Source of the DNA: Zerene cesonia | Taxonomy: Eukaryota; Arthropoda; Insecta; Lepidoptera; Pieridae | Length of the DNA stretch: 64,000 nucleotides | Assembly (NCBI RefSeq): GCF_012273895.1 | Contig: NC_052114.1 | Span: 9,591,927 to 9,655,926 of the forward strand | Direction of reading: 5' to 3' | Made by a program: the position numbers and the translations under genes | The notes under the pieces: generated by a model | The model's database searches: none | The model's input: only the letters and a program-made list of their open reading frames with translations | What the model was told of the DNA's origin: nothing | Shown: piece by piece, positions 1 to 11,280 of the stretch | Numbering within the stretch: the first letter of the stretch is position 1 | Layout: every line of letters begins with the position of its first letter

Positions 1-308
1 CTGATAAATGTAAATTCAATTTATATAATTTAGAATACAAATAATTTTAGTACTGAAATTTAAGTGAATATTCGATATTTCGCAGAATTTAATTTCTGTC
101 TTAGTAAAACTATACACGAGATATATAATGGTATTATTACACGCATATAAATTTAAACAATATTAAAGAGCATCCCAGCTTATCCAGTAATCAGATATAC
201 ATATTAATATTTTTATTTATATCTCCGTAAAACTAAAAAATTATATATGTTACGGTCTTTATTACACGCATGACAATTAAAACAATCTAGAAAAGAATCT
301 TAGCTTAC

Positions 309-450
309 CTATTAGTTAGATGCGGTACATCATAATGATGTTCAGTCCGAGGGTCTGGGGGATCGTAGCGGGGAGGTCTATGCTGCATCAGGTCTGGAGC
401 CAGCGAGAGGGATTGCTTCTCCACAGTGGGGTATATTTCTGGTTGAAAGT
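309..450 (-). CDS. Unc5: Unc5 exon: juxtamembrane cytoplasmic region
   Basis: The 142-bp exon runs from acceptor TTTCTTCTAG (451) to donor ATAG|GTAAGC (309), starting in phase 1 and ending in phase 2. The junction codon is GAC, giving DFQPEIYPTVEKQSLSLAPD and then LMQHRPPRYDPPDPRTEHHY and DVPHLTN. The FQP start matches the position of FQPVNIK in vertebrate UNC5, just inside the membrane. Three tyrosines occur in short linear contexts (IYPTV, RYDPP, HYDVP); YDVP fits the pYxxP consensus for Crk-type SH2 domains. The separating intron (451-865) is only 415 bp. ZU5, UPA and death domains are expected further left, outside the window. Confidence 0.9.
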
Positions 451-865
451 CTAGAAGAAATTGGTTCATTGTAGGATTTAAAACACGATTTTTTTCAGTA
501 GGTTACTGAATATCTTTTAATACATTGAATGTAGTGCGAAAAAAATTACTATAGATCTAATAGATATAGATCACATTAAGGTTTTTATGCTGTGTAGTTG
601 CGTGCTGTTGTAAGTACATCCGATACTTCAAACTAGTTTTTAATCTGTAAACTGTATTCGATTATTTCAAAGCACTTTTTCTTTTGTATAACAATTCATA
701 TAAAACATCATTCACAATAGATGTACATTAGGTTTCACTATCACAATTCCAATTAATATGATTAAATTTATTCCAATTGCAATTTACATTTTTCACTTTA
801 AAATACGTACATATCTATCGCCGCCACTTTCTATCCAATACTCATATCCCTAGAAAGTTAATTAC
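451..865 (-). other. Short Unc5 intron
   Basis: The 415-bp intron lies between the transmembrane and juxtamembrane exons, has GT/AG ends and is AT-rich. No repeat or other feature is seen in it. It is by far the shortest complete intron of the gene in this window. Confidence 0.85.
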
Positions 866-1003
866 CTGTCCTTGTCATGGTGTACAACGAGTGATCCCTT
901 GTCTTCCTCTGCAGCAGTTTGTACAGCACTGCAGCGCCAGCAAGGAACACTACCACGGCTACTGCGATACCGATGTACAATGGTATGTCGCTATGGGCAG
1001 CTA
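866..1003 (-). CDS. Unc5: Unc5 exon: transmembrane segment
   Basis: The 138-bp exon runs from acceptor TTTTGTTACAG (1004) to donor ACAG|GTAATT (866), phase 1 at both ends. After the junction codon (V) it reads AAHSDIPLYIGIAVAVVVFL, then AGAAVLYKLLQRKTRDHSLY and TMTRT. The IPLYIGIAVAVVVFLAGAAV stretch is the single membrane span, followed by a basic stop-transfer sequence (KLLQRKTR). The SD-LY-GI-IAV start of the span is characteristic of UNC5. This fixes the receptor topology: Ig and TSP1 domains outside, tail inside. Confidence 0.93.
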
Positions 1004-1272
1004 CTGTAACAAAATTGAGGTTTGAGGCCATCGGAACCAGAAGAAACTATATAACTAAAAAGTAGTAGAAGATATATCTTCTTTTTCTTCCCTTTATCTT
1101 ATCTTTTTCTAAAGGATATAGGTATTACTGATACTACTTCTATACTACTGTAATTTATAACTTACTGACGACAAAATGCGTTCTCTAATGTAGGGGATAA
1201 AATTATTTTAACTTCTGTTGCTATTAAAATAAGAAAATACTCAAAGTTCAAGCGTGTGGTGTGAAACGAACG

Positions 1273-1348
1273 TAGATAGATAGATAGATAATTCTTTATT
1301 TGCACCAATACAAAAGGACAAATACAAAAAGGACACAAACACACGACA
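1273..1348 (-). repeat. LINE-type 3' tail with (TAGA)n
   Basis: A (TAGA)n run of 18 bp is followed by ATTCTTTATTTGCACCAATA and AAAGGACA repeats. Read on the minus strand this is a polyadenylation-like AATAAAGAAT followed by a (TCTA)n simple-repeat tail, as in insect non-LTR element 3' ends. Only the tail is visible. The family assignment is from general resemblance to lepidopteran repeats. Confidence 0.5.
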
Positions 1349-4058
1349 CAATTACGTATTACTGTTTCCGTATATACAGACTATCAAATTCGGTGCCATC
1401 TTGAAATTTTTAATTAAACTCAATCGTTTTACATTCACACATTAATCTTTACGCTAAGGAGAGGATCAAGTATCAATATATTTTTCAACCCTCGATAAAA
1501 TTGGGTAAAATTATTAAAATGCACATAAACTTAAAAATGTTAATCTTATTTTCAGAGCCGACACGCGATTCTTCACAAGATGCCGTACAAAGTTAAGCAG
1601 AGCGGAATAAATTACAAACTTTTAACTCACTTTACGAGAAAATATCGCTACGTCACTGTTGGTAAACTTCTCGAATGGCTTTCTATGTAAACTTAAACAC
1701 TACAGTATTATATTAATGAACAGCTGTGCTAAAAACTGTATTAAATATAAAATATTTGTACTTTGTAGAAGTGTATTATGTTAGATTTACAAGCAATGTT
1801 TCAAGTATAAGAAATGACTGCATTTTTTCTACAATTGTAACAATAAAACAATAGTTTATAAAGGCATTATTGGTACTGTATTGACAAGGATTGAATTTTA
1901 TATCTTTAAAGATAATAAATTCTTATGTGTAAAACGCCAAAGACTGGTCAATGAATGCATAGTCTACACTACTGGGCCGATCGGTCTGAAATTTGGCATG
2001 CATATAGCCACTTTAACGTAGGTATTTGATAAATTTTAACGTAGGTATTGATTCGAAAGGATTTTTAATAAATTCTACCAAGGAGGATAGAATAGAGGAT
2101 GAAACAGGGGAAGACCACGCGGGCAGAGCTGCAGGTAAAAGATAGTGAATAAACACTATATTGTATAATGTTTCTTTACTAGTTTGATTAGATTAAAATA
2201 ACTAAGAACGATACGTTTTTCATAAATTTACAATGAAAGCTTCTTAAAAAGGCCCAAAAGGTAATAGACTATTGGTACCTTATTTCTCGGTCACAAGAAT
2301 TCTGTTATTTGCGATAAGTGCGCCACGAAACTACTCATAAAATAACTGTCAAAATACACTGTGTCAGATAATCAACTACACCTGTATGATAAGCTTTTAA
2401 AATTTTACGAGTTGGCAATAAAATTTGAAATATGTTCACATTGAAATGCTCAGCAGAGGCGCTGTCGGTTTAGGGGTTTTATATACCTATGTGGTTTTTG
2501 TAGTTAGCATCTTAGAAAATAACTGACGACTGAGAAAAAACTATGCTAATCATTTATTTTTTGATTTAAAATCCATCATCCATCACTCTAAAAACACGCT
2601 TATATTACCATTTATCAGTATAACTCTTTATTTTATAATTTCCGTATTTCTTATTCGAGTTTATAACTTTAAAGCATAAGACGTGCATTCTTAATATAAA
2701 AATATAAGCTATACGTTCTTTAAGCTATGCTAAAATAATAAATGCATTATAAAAGTCTTTATAAAAGCTATAATAACTTAAGCTGATTCTTTTGAATAGA
2801 AAACCTGTAAAATTTTTGTTTTATTATATTTTTAAACATATAAGCTAAAACCAGGTCGAGTAGCCCAGAGCTAAGTTAAGAGTCAGCTACTGTGTTGTAA
2901 TGTTAGAAACAATAGCCCGTTTATTAATTTTTACTGTCATTTATTGATAATAAAAATAAATCACTATTTCATTTCTGACTTATGTTAAACACATCGAAAA
3001 TGAAAGACACACACACATGTAATAAATCGTTTTTTTTTTTTTTTTGGTATGTGCATTTATCACCGGCCTTAATTTAACCTATCTATAGACGATCTCAGAT
3101 GAAAACTTAACTCCGCGTTTTATTACCGCAGTGAAACGGGCATCGCATTTCTTGCTATAGCTTTTAATATTATTTATGTCGTCCTCGAGTTTACGATTCG
3201 TCCCAGGATGAATTTTAACGAGATGTTTTTTGTAGAACCTCAAATTAGGGGATTAACGGGTGTCAGTTTGTATGGGAACGACACGGGGATGACATTGTTA
3301 TTGGATTAATGTCGATAAATTAATTATATAACATGTGATAGCGGGAACCGAATCTATGAGAAACATTCGTCCAAACTGGTTTTGTATAACACTGGTGAAT
3401 CCAATTACTTTTATTTTAAGGTGAATTTAGTTTTGTTTAGTTTACAATTAGTTTGTAACCAAGTAAAGTTTTTTACATCATATGTTATTCAAAAGGAATC
3501 CTTTTCAAGTCATCGTAATCAACAACGGTAGGCATTAACTGTAAAATGTGTTCCAACAACAGATTTGTCCTTGTAACCTAAATATACTCAAAATTATTAA
3601 CATTTCCTTTCAGTACATAGTAACGCAGAGTATTCATAAATAGACCAAGTCTAAACAATCTTGTTTGATTCGTAAACACATCGACTTACAAAGCTAATGC
3701 AGAAATCGATAGTGGTAATCACCGACAACAAAACTGACAGTATATCGGTAGGGAAATAATAATCAGTCATTTTTTGTATGATCACTTATGATCCTTGAAG
3801 GGAGTGCGGTGAAGTTATAGAATTGTAGTGAACCCCACAATTGAAATAATTGTTTAAAAATACTAATGAACAGCAGTTTCATCAAGAAGTTTTATTGGAA
3901 ACTAACACCATGCACAATCAATGAGAACTATATATAAATCCTTTTCAGCACAAGCCTTAATTCGAAGTAAAGACCATAATTTCATGAGATTTTTTTAGGA
4001 ATTAAATGTAAATTGTTTTGTATTTCAGTTTCGTAGACACAGAACTCGGTAACACTTC

Positions 4059-4234
4059 TTTTTTTATTTATTTTATTTATTTATCATTATTATTATTACA
4101 AAATTATACAAATTTACAATTGTACATCCATTTCAGGTAAAATGTCATATTATACATAGCAATTATTAGAAAAGTAAACGATAAGACTTCCCTCTGTGCT
4201 AGTCCACCGACTGTGTTACAGCAGGGAAGTCTTT
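4059..4234 (-). repeat. LINE-like 3' tail with terminal hairpin
   Basis: A TTTATT-rich tail (4059-4095) leads into AT-rich sequence and a hairpin, with AAGACTTCCCT at 4183-4193 and its perfect complement at 4223-4233. A similar layout (TTTATT tail, AT-rich body, hairpin) occurs at 37860-38120. It resembles dispersed lepidopteran retroposon ends. The piggyBac-like element sits in the TTAA immediately after the hairpin. Confidence 0.45.
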
Positions 4235-4236
4235 AA

Positions 4237-5201
4237 CCCTTGGCATGCCTGGTGGGCATAAGTTACACTGTATGCCTGGTGGGTCTCTCAGACCCCGATT
4301 TCAAAATAGCATTTTTTTCAATAAATTTTATTATGTTAGGTGATTTAATGATTCAAGACGCATGTTTAAAGGGCAAAAAAGAGATAGTAAAAAAATCATA
4401 TTAGAAATTAATCAACTTTATTAAAATATTTGAAATTAAAGTTTAACTCAAATTTTTAAGCAAAATTTCGTGACTATAACTTTGTTAACATATAATTAGT
4501 ATCAAAAGTATTGAGATCATAATCAGACTTTAATCCAGTGTGAGGCACTATCATATACTTAATCTTAATAACAAAATAATTAGTCTTCATCCCTTGCATT
4601 TACACTTTGTAAAGCTTTGGTTCGGTAACACTTTGCCCATTGAAAAATCGAGTAGACAAGACAAATGTGACAACTACATGTCTCACAAATGTACTGGGTT
4701 TTCCGATCTTTTTACGCGGGACAAACGTATCATCTTCGTCAAACTCTTCTCCACTTGAATCAGCTAAGTCTTCAACATCCAACTCTTGGAATGCAGCTAA
4801 GTCTTCAACATCCAACTCTTGGAATAATAAACTTGCTATGTTCTCGTCTGTTAGTTGTTTATTCATGATTAAACTGAAAAAAATAAAATAGGATAATGTA
4901 ATGTACAAAGTAATATTATTTAACGGACAAATTCCAATATTTATAAGAAAAAAGAAAAATAAATACTTACAAAATAAAGTCACGCCGTATGCCTGGTGGG
5001 GTCTGTGGGACCCGGAGGCACTTTACGCAAGTCCTTTTACGCTGATAGCTCACCGCGGACTGAGGAAGCGGGTGGAGGGCATTCCGCGGTTAGTAACGGC
5101 CAGCTACTAAAAACGGTGAGGCTCCAAATTCAAATTTAAATGAACTACAACGGTTCGCGCGTTGGTGTGGGTCTGACAGACCCTACCAGGCATGCCAAGG
5201 G
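4237..5201 (-). mobile_element. piggyBac-like element, internally deleted
   Basis: The 965-bp element is flanked by TTAA on both sides (4233-4236 and 5202-5205), the piggyBac target duplication. The terminal inverted repeats begin CCCTTGGCATGCCTGG and match for 17 bases before a one-base offset. A subterminal motif, GCCTGGTGGGTCT followed by the complement AGACCC, occurs at 4271-4295, in variant form at 4987-5013 and inverted at 5171-5195. Inside is the minus-strand start of a transposase gene (4600-4866). A full piggyBac element is about 2-3 kb with a transposase near 600 residues, so most of the body is missing. Intact ends mean it could have been mobilised in trans. Confidence 0.85.
4600..4866 (-). 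pseudogene. piggyBac-like transposase N-terminal remnant
   Basis: The ATG at 4866 opens an 88-codon frame that begins MNKQLTDENIASLLFQELDV and is strongly acidic up to GEEFDEDDTFVPRKK. This matches the style of piggyBac transposase N-termini (short start, acidic Asp/Glu tract, then basic residues). No catalytic DDD core is present; after PRKKIGKP the frame looks unrelated and stops at 4600. A 31-base block is duplicated in tandem with a 33-base period (4760-4790 and 4793-4823), giving FQELDVEDLA twice. An acceptor-like TTTTTTTCAG precedes the ATG and a donor-like TTTTGTAAGT lies near 4970, suggesting an intron in the 5' UTR. It is non-autonomous. Confidence 0.7.
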
Positions 5202-6320
5202 TTAAACAAAATCAATTAAGGAGACCGCCTAAAATCATTTAAAACTATCCACAAACCAGTTTTAAATAAAGTCATCATTCCAACAGACTATCGATGCTCG
5301 ATGCAATTAAACAAGCCAAGGTATAATTTACGGAGATCGTAATCTAAAAACGATTATCGAGACATCGATAGGATCGTTAGTGACCTAAATTATATTTCCG
5401 CTTTTTACCAGTATAAAAAGATGGGAATCTTGGACAGCCTGAGGCTAGATTTTTATCAGAGACTTATAGGATGGTCTTAATTTACCTTTAAAATGAGGAT
5501 AGGAACTGTTTTGTGATATGTTTGTGATAGGAATTTTGTCAAATATGAAAGCAATTGCTTTACGTGAGTTGTGCTTCTGTAGGTTTTTGGTTAGTAACAA
5601 AAAATCCGAACATAAGCAGTGGTGCTGAAGGTAGTAATTTAATTGACTATTTGACAGGTTGAAATTAATTAAAAATAACGTGATTATTAGCTAAACTTTT
5701 CTATTAAATGCGTCAACTATAGTTAGCATATGGACATGTATTTTAAATATTTAAAATCAATTGTTTAGTTATGGTTAGGTCGTATTATTCACAGGACTCC
5801 TGTCGATATGTACAATAATTACAAATAAAAAAATTCATATTCAAAAGAAATTCATCCGTTAATATTCTAACTCACATCAGAATATGATACACAAACTATA
5901 TTTCGGCGAAGGAGACGTGTCCGTTCAAATGCATTACGCAAACAAATACCAAAAAGCATTATACGCATTTATGCCCCAAGTTGCCGTGTTTCGTACATAT
6001 TCGCACTGCAGTTACATATTGTCAGGCGAGCCACGTTTGACCCACATACCCACTGCAGAATTCAATACACACTAGGTCGCGAAAATGTTATAGTTTTTGG
6101 GGCAATTTTCTGGTGAATAGAAATGAGGTTGACTCGTTTAGTGCAGTGCGCCTGTGCATAGTATTTAAGCCATGATGAATAAATTCTTTTGGAGTTATAA
6201 ATATTTTGTGCTAATTGCGCTTTAAACTTCCTTGGCGAAGCGTCTCGATTTGAGTCAATCAAGTAATTCATATGTTACATTTAGATTATTGCAATAACAT
6301 ATATTTGTGATTTGAGTACA

Positions 6321-6356
6321 GGCATCGATATAGGCACCGACATAGGCAGCGATAGT
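6321..6356. repeat. 12-bp tandem repeat, three units
   Basis: Three consecutive 12-base units begin GGCATCGATATA, GGCACCGACATA and GGCAGCGATAGT. It lies in an intron, and no function is evident. Confidence 0.7.
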
Positions 6357-8280
6357 GGTTTAAAGTATTTTCTCTTGAAAATGTATCTTGATACATGAAA
6401 CCATATTCTTTATATGGTAGGTAATAAATAAGATATTTTGAAATTCTGATGGACTTTTAGCTTCTACTATCCCACAATTAATGCATATTACACATAAAAT
6501 ATTACATTTTCAGGTCTGTGTCTACATTGTATTTTTATTGATATCTAGATTTATTATCAAATATAAAAAAAACACTCACAAAAATTCGTGCGCTTCTAAC
6601 CACCGCGCTTTAAATTGAATCTTATTTGTTAATCGATTTGAATTAAATCTAGTCACTTCTGCACACACAATTTATAAGAAACGTTTAATGTGTTAAGGTT
6701 CCGCGCTATAAATCTAATGATACCAAATACTAACCATTACATACATACATTACGTATCATAAGGGCTCACTGACAATCCTAAACTATTATTAACAAATAC
6801 GAAACTCACGTTAAGTGCCACTCAGTTACTGAAGAACACGGCTTTATGCGCCATAAATTATATATTTACATATAAAAACCACAAATTGTCCGTCCGTAGC
6901 ACCATTAAGTAGTCGCGCGTGACGCAACGTGGTCATGATGATCATAAATCTCCAATATAAACATAAGTTTATATCCGCATGAGATATATAACACATCCGC
7001 CTCTTGGGTGCACTTGGCCGTTAAGTAAACGTCATAAAACGTTGTTGGAATTAATTTGCGTTAGCTTATCCGATTAACCTGTGACTGCTGGCTTAAGCTA
7101 TGACGGCGAACGTAAGGGGTGTTCGGGACCCCGGGGTTTTGATGTGATCCTTGATTTTGATGACGATTTGCTAACCGCTAAGTGGACGGTTTATAGAGGA
7201 ATAGCCCTGCTTAATCTGTATAGTTGATTAAAAATGTATACTTAATTTGGTCGAAAACAATTATTGTCGTAGTATAATTGATGTGTGTCAGTCGTAAATA
7301 AACTGTTTATTATAGTTGAATATCAAAATAATTATACACTGAAGGCCAATTTATTACGGAATAATATACGAAGCGTCATTTTGTAACAGTTGATGGTAAA
7401 GTATACGTGGCAGAACGAATTATAACCCAGCAGTAAGTCGCTATTACCCGCTTAAGAAACAAACAACACAAATCATACCGCAAACAATGTATAAATCAAA
7501 TCCATAACTTATGTCATGCTTTCACCAAGCTGTTGTTTGTACAAATTGATATGAGAATTCAATTTCCTTGAGCGCAGTAAAAAGTTAATAGCAAAAATAA
7601 AACGCGGGTCTGATGCACCCCGTCGACATTTGGGGGTTAATATTGAAATTTGTACAGTGTAAACATTTGTCAGTGCCAGTCGTATGAGTCCAATGCAGAG
7701 ATTGGAGATACAGAATCCAATCGGCAAACCCTTGTTGGCCATAACGTGGTAGGAGGCCTGGTGGAATTAAATTCTTCTGCGAACACGCGAATGTAGCACT
7801 AAACCCATTTATCATAGAGAGTATAATGGGGTAGAGGTTTGCTGGGTTTGGATGCAGCGATCGCCCGCTGAGTTCGCTCGGCGAAATCACAACAAATCAT
7901 TTACGGAGTCCACCTCCAGTAATGAGAATTGCAGTACGCATCCGTGTTTACAAGTGCTGTGTGTTTGACATCTATGTGTGTTTCGTTATTTGATAGAAGT
8001 AAATAGCAATTTACTTATTATTTTAGTAAATTTAAGAAATGCATAGATTTCTAGGAAACATACATGTGTTTTATAATAACAATTAATTTAGGTCATTTTT
8101 ATAATTATCTTTTTGCAACACTATTGCCTTTATAGGAGACGCTTGTAGTGGGTTGATGTTGATGATGATGAATATTATAGTAACAATAGCTTCATAGTAA
8201 CATCACTTCATAGTATTAAACTACGCAACGGATTTTGATGGGTTTTTTTTTAAATATATTTATATGTGGATATAACAACA

Positions 8281-8330
8281 TTTAGTCGTTTAATTACTCG
8301 GAAATTATTCCGAGTAATTAAACGACTAAA
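8281..8330. repeat. Long perfect inverted repeat (hairpin)
   Basis: TTTAGTCGTTTAATTACTCG begins a 23-base stem (8281-8303) that pairs without mismatch with 8308-8330, leaving a four-base ATTA loop. It is followed directly by a small CGCGT-TAAT-ACGCG palindrome and the Helitron-type end at 8342-8370, so it may be part of that element. Confidence 0.8.
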
Positions 8331-8370
8331 TCGCGTTAATACGCGAGCGAAGCCGCGGGCAAAAGCTAGT
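8331..8370 (+). mobile_element. Helitron-like 3' terminus
   Basis: GCGAGCGAAGCCGCGGGCAA followed by AAGCTAG|T is the GC-rich, CTAG-ending 3' terminus typical of Lep1-type Helitrons in Lepidoptera. No matching 5' TC end was located, so only the right end is annotated. Confidence 0.55.
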
Positions 8371-9317
8371 AATTTAATTTAAATAATGAATGTTCAAATA
8401 AATAATTTATAGTTATTAATTAAAATAAAAAGGTGTTTCAAATAATGTCCACAATTTGATATAGAACAATAATTACGTATTTGTTCGTAAAGAACCATAG
8501 CAGATGCAGAAGTGCATCTGCTTACGCCTTCTGTATACCTCGTTAAAAATTGAAACGCCATAATAATAATAAAAAAACATTTAATTGTTTGTACTATGGT
8601 AATACAGAGTCCACATTGGTTAACAATAATATAGTCCACTCTATTCCTCAAACAATTAGCACACACATTTTATATTTCCAAGTACAATTTTATAAGCGTA
8701 TTGTCTAATTATATCTATTTAATCGCATTTTCATAATTAGATGAGAGAGAAATTTTATAAGCTATCATTAATAATAAATTCATAGAAGTTATCAAGTAGT
8801 CATACACATGTTATTCTGTTATAATAGAATCCATAAAGCAATCCACATCGAAAAAGATGCAAGTCGATGGGAACGTACACCAATGCCGCACAGTATCACG
8901 ACTAAACATTACTATAAATAGTCAATAGTGTTCCCCAGCCATTTCAGTTTCCGTCCGAGACGTGCCATACGCATATTTATATCATTACCGTACTTTATCA
9001 CCTCGTTACTTAAGCAAACTGCAAACACTTATACGTAAAGAAATACAAAATCATTAGCCGGATATTTATTCGCTACAATAATGAATGTTCGAACGCTGAT
9101 GTTAAAGATTTATGATATGGTAGACGTAAATATTGTAATGCAAATAATGGGCTGAAACGTAAGTACACCTACAAATCAGGCGCGTATGTTGTCTAGATTT
9201 GTTTAGTTCTCTCGCTCTCTAGTGGTCTATTGATGTTTATTAGATGACTTGTCCTTTAAAATCATTTTCTAAACATTGTTTCACTTACGATGCTTTTCCA
9301 CAAAGCTAATGTCGAAT

Positions 9318-9352
9318 TGATAACCTCCTTTTTTAAAGTCGGTTGAAAACAG
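9318..9352 (+). repeat. RTE-like retroposon 3' fragment
   Basis: GATAACCTCCTTTTTTAAAG followed by TCGGTTGAAAAC resembles the conserved 3' end of lepidopteran RTE-type elements. A related, longer copy is at 26565-26740. The 5' part is not recognisable. Confidence 0.45.
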
Positions 9353-11199
9353 CAATAAATACATACAAACTAGAACGTCTACCAGTTCTTATTAAAGTAT
9401 GCATTTGATTAACAATTGTCATGTTATTTGTATAAAAAGAAAACTTATTTCCCCAATAATTGATAGGGAAATGAAATCTATTGTTCTATTTTGATTGAAA
9501 AAAGTTAAGAAAGTAAATTCGCTATCCAGGGTTTGGATAATAAAAGATGAAGCGACTATAAAATTTCACCATTCCCCCTTTGTATGTGAGCAATTAGGCT
9601 AATGAAGAGGGCAGAGTTCCAGTGCAAATGAATAGTCCTCTCCCAGTTCTTCATTCAACGCTCACCTTTCATGTGGGTAATTTACTGATGCTCGTATTGA
9701 ATTAGCTGTGAATCCCACATGTATGTAAACCTCATATTCATTCGATATGACTTTTATAACTCCGCACAGAAATTTCTAGAAATATTTCATCACGGAATAA
9801 ATTTATAATTCGCTCCATTCGCTGCGAAATTTATTTCACCAGATTTGTAAGGAACGAAAAGAAATATTACAAATTCCATTACATTACAAGTGATAAAAGC
9901 GATCGTGTTTCACGAATTTTGATAGATGAATGCTACAGAAATTTCAGCGATAAATAATACGCGAAAAATAAACCCCTGAAATATGATGAGCTATAAATAA
10001 CGATCAATCTTGAGGAAAAGATAAACAAAAGCAATTTATACGCAAATATGTCAAATTCACTGATTTATATAGCGTGGAAAGAAAGCTGTGTGGTTGTGGT
10101 TAACCGAATGCAGCTTTGGGGAATATATCGATAAACAGAATAGGAAATTGAAACGGAATCAGCGGGGGCCAAGGATAATAAACTGACATCGTGAACAAAA
10201 TATGGATTGATCATTCCATTTGGTGTATTGGTCGGCCGCCAGGGGAGTTTGTCATTAAATATTAAATGGTGATTGATATTTTGTAAATGGACGTGGTAAA
10301 CAATCACGGCTTCGCGTATCATATGATAAAGTATGAAATGGTTTTTGTAATATCAACATGCAATATAAAACGTAGAAATATGTGAAACATATTAACATTT
10401 ATTCAGGCATTCATTAAGGTAATTAATTGGATGGTAAACTTGTAAGTTAAGAAGAAAAAACAAAGAATATCGTTGTTTACGAATCTACGTTCAATCGTAA
10501 TAGGAGATCAAAATCTCTATACGGCGTATCTTCTAAACATTTCGTACTAACGATCTTAATAAAACATGTTTACTTCAAAAGAAAATGGGATATTGTCCAA
10601 TTTAGCTGCAAAAGCATTAAGATATGAATGTCTAAGTCAATGTTACGTAAGTGCACGATAAAATTTTAGGCCTGCCTATATTTAGACGGTATGATCCGAC
10701 CCAGATGGTCACAGTGCCCGAATTTAGTATCGTTTGAATCTTTTTAACGCGGCCGCCCAAAGACGGACCCTTTGTGAGGCTTATCGTGCAATTCGGTTCA
10801 TAAAATTTAGACTGCTGACGGAAGGTACGATGGCTCTAAATACATTGGTGGTTCGGGGTTACCGATAGCCTGTTATGAAGACAGTATAACATTTCATAGT
10901 TATGAGCGCGGAAAAGGAAGTTTATTTTTAACCCGGCATCTGGCTGGAACCGTGTGCCTTTCATAGAATCGGCTTAATTAACATGTCCCTGGAAGTTTCA
11001 TAACTTGGCCGATCTTGTGACAGCGGATTATAAGCAGAAGTTCAAATTTCAAGTGTACTAAGTTCTGTTTGGAGTCAAGTTGTCATGTTAAAATATATTT
11101 TGGTGGATGCAATTAGTGTGATGGAGGTGATCCTTTTTTTGTGACCATAATAAATGCCTTTTATGAAGAAATACATGAAAAATGTTTAAAGAATTTTAA

Positions 11200-11280
11200 T
11201 TTCGATCCAGAGATTCGAACCCGCGTCTTTTAGCATAACGTGTCAAGGCCTGACCTGTTGGCCACCCATGATCGTACCTC
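11200..11280 (-). repeat. tRNA-derived SINE head
   Basis: On the minus strand, TGGCCAACAGGT (11264-11253) fits an A box and GGTTCGAATC (11221-11212) fits a B box of RNA polymerase III, about 40 bases apart. The arms do not form an intact tRNA cloverleaf, so this is read as a SINE head rather than a tRNA gene. Confidence 0.5.

Noticed and set aside
11200..11280. Possible tRNA gene
   Set aside because: A and B boxes are present but the stems do not form a cloverleaf; a SINE head is the better reading.
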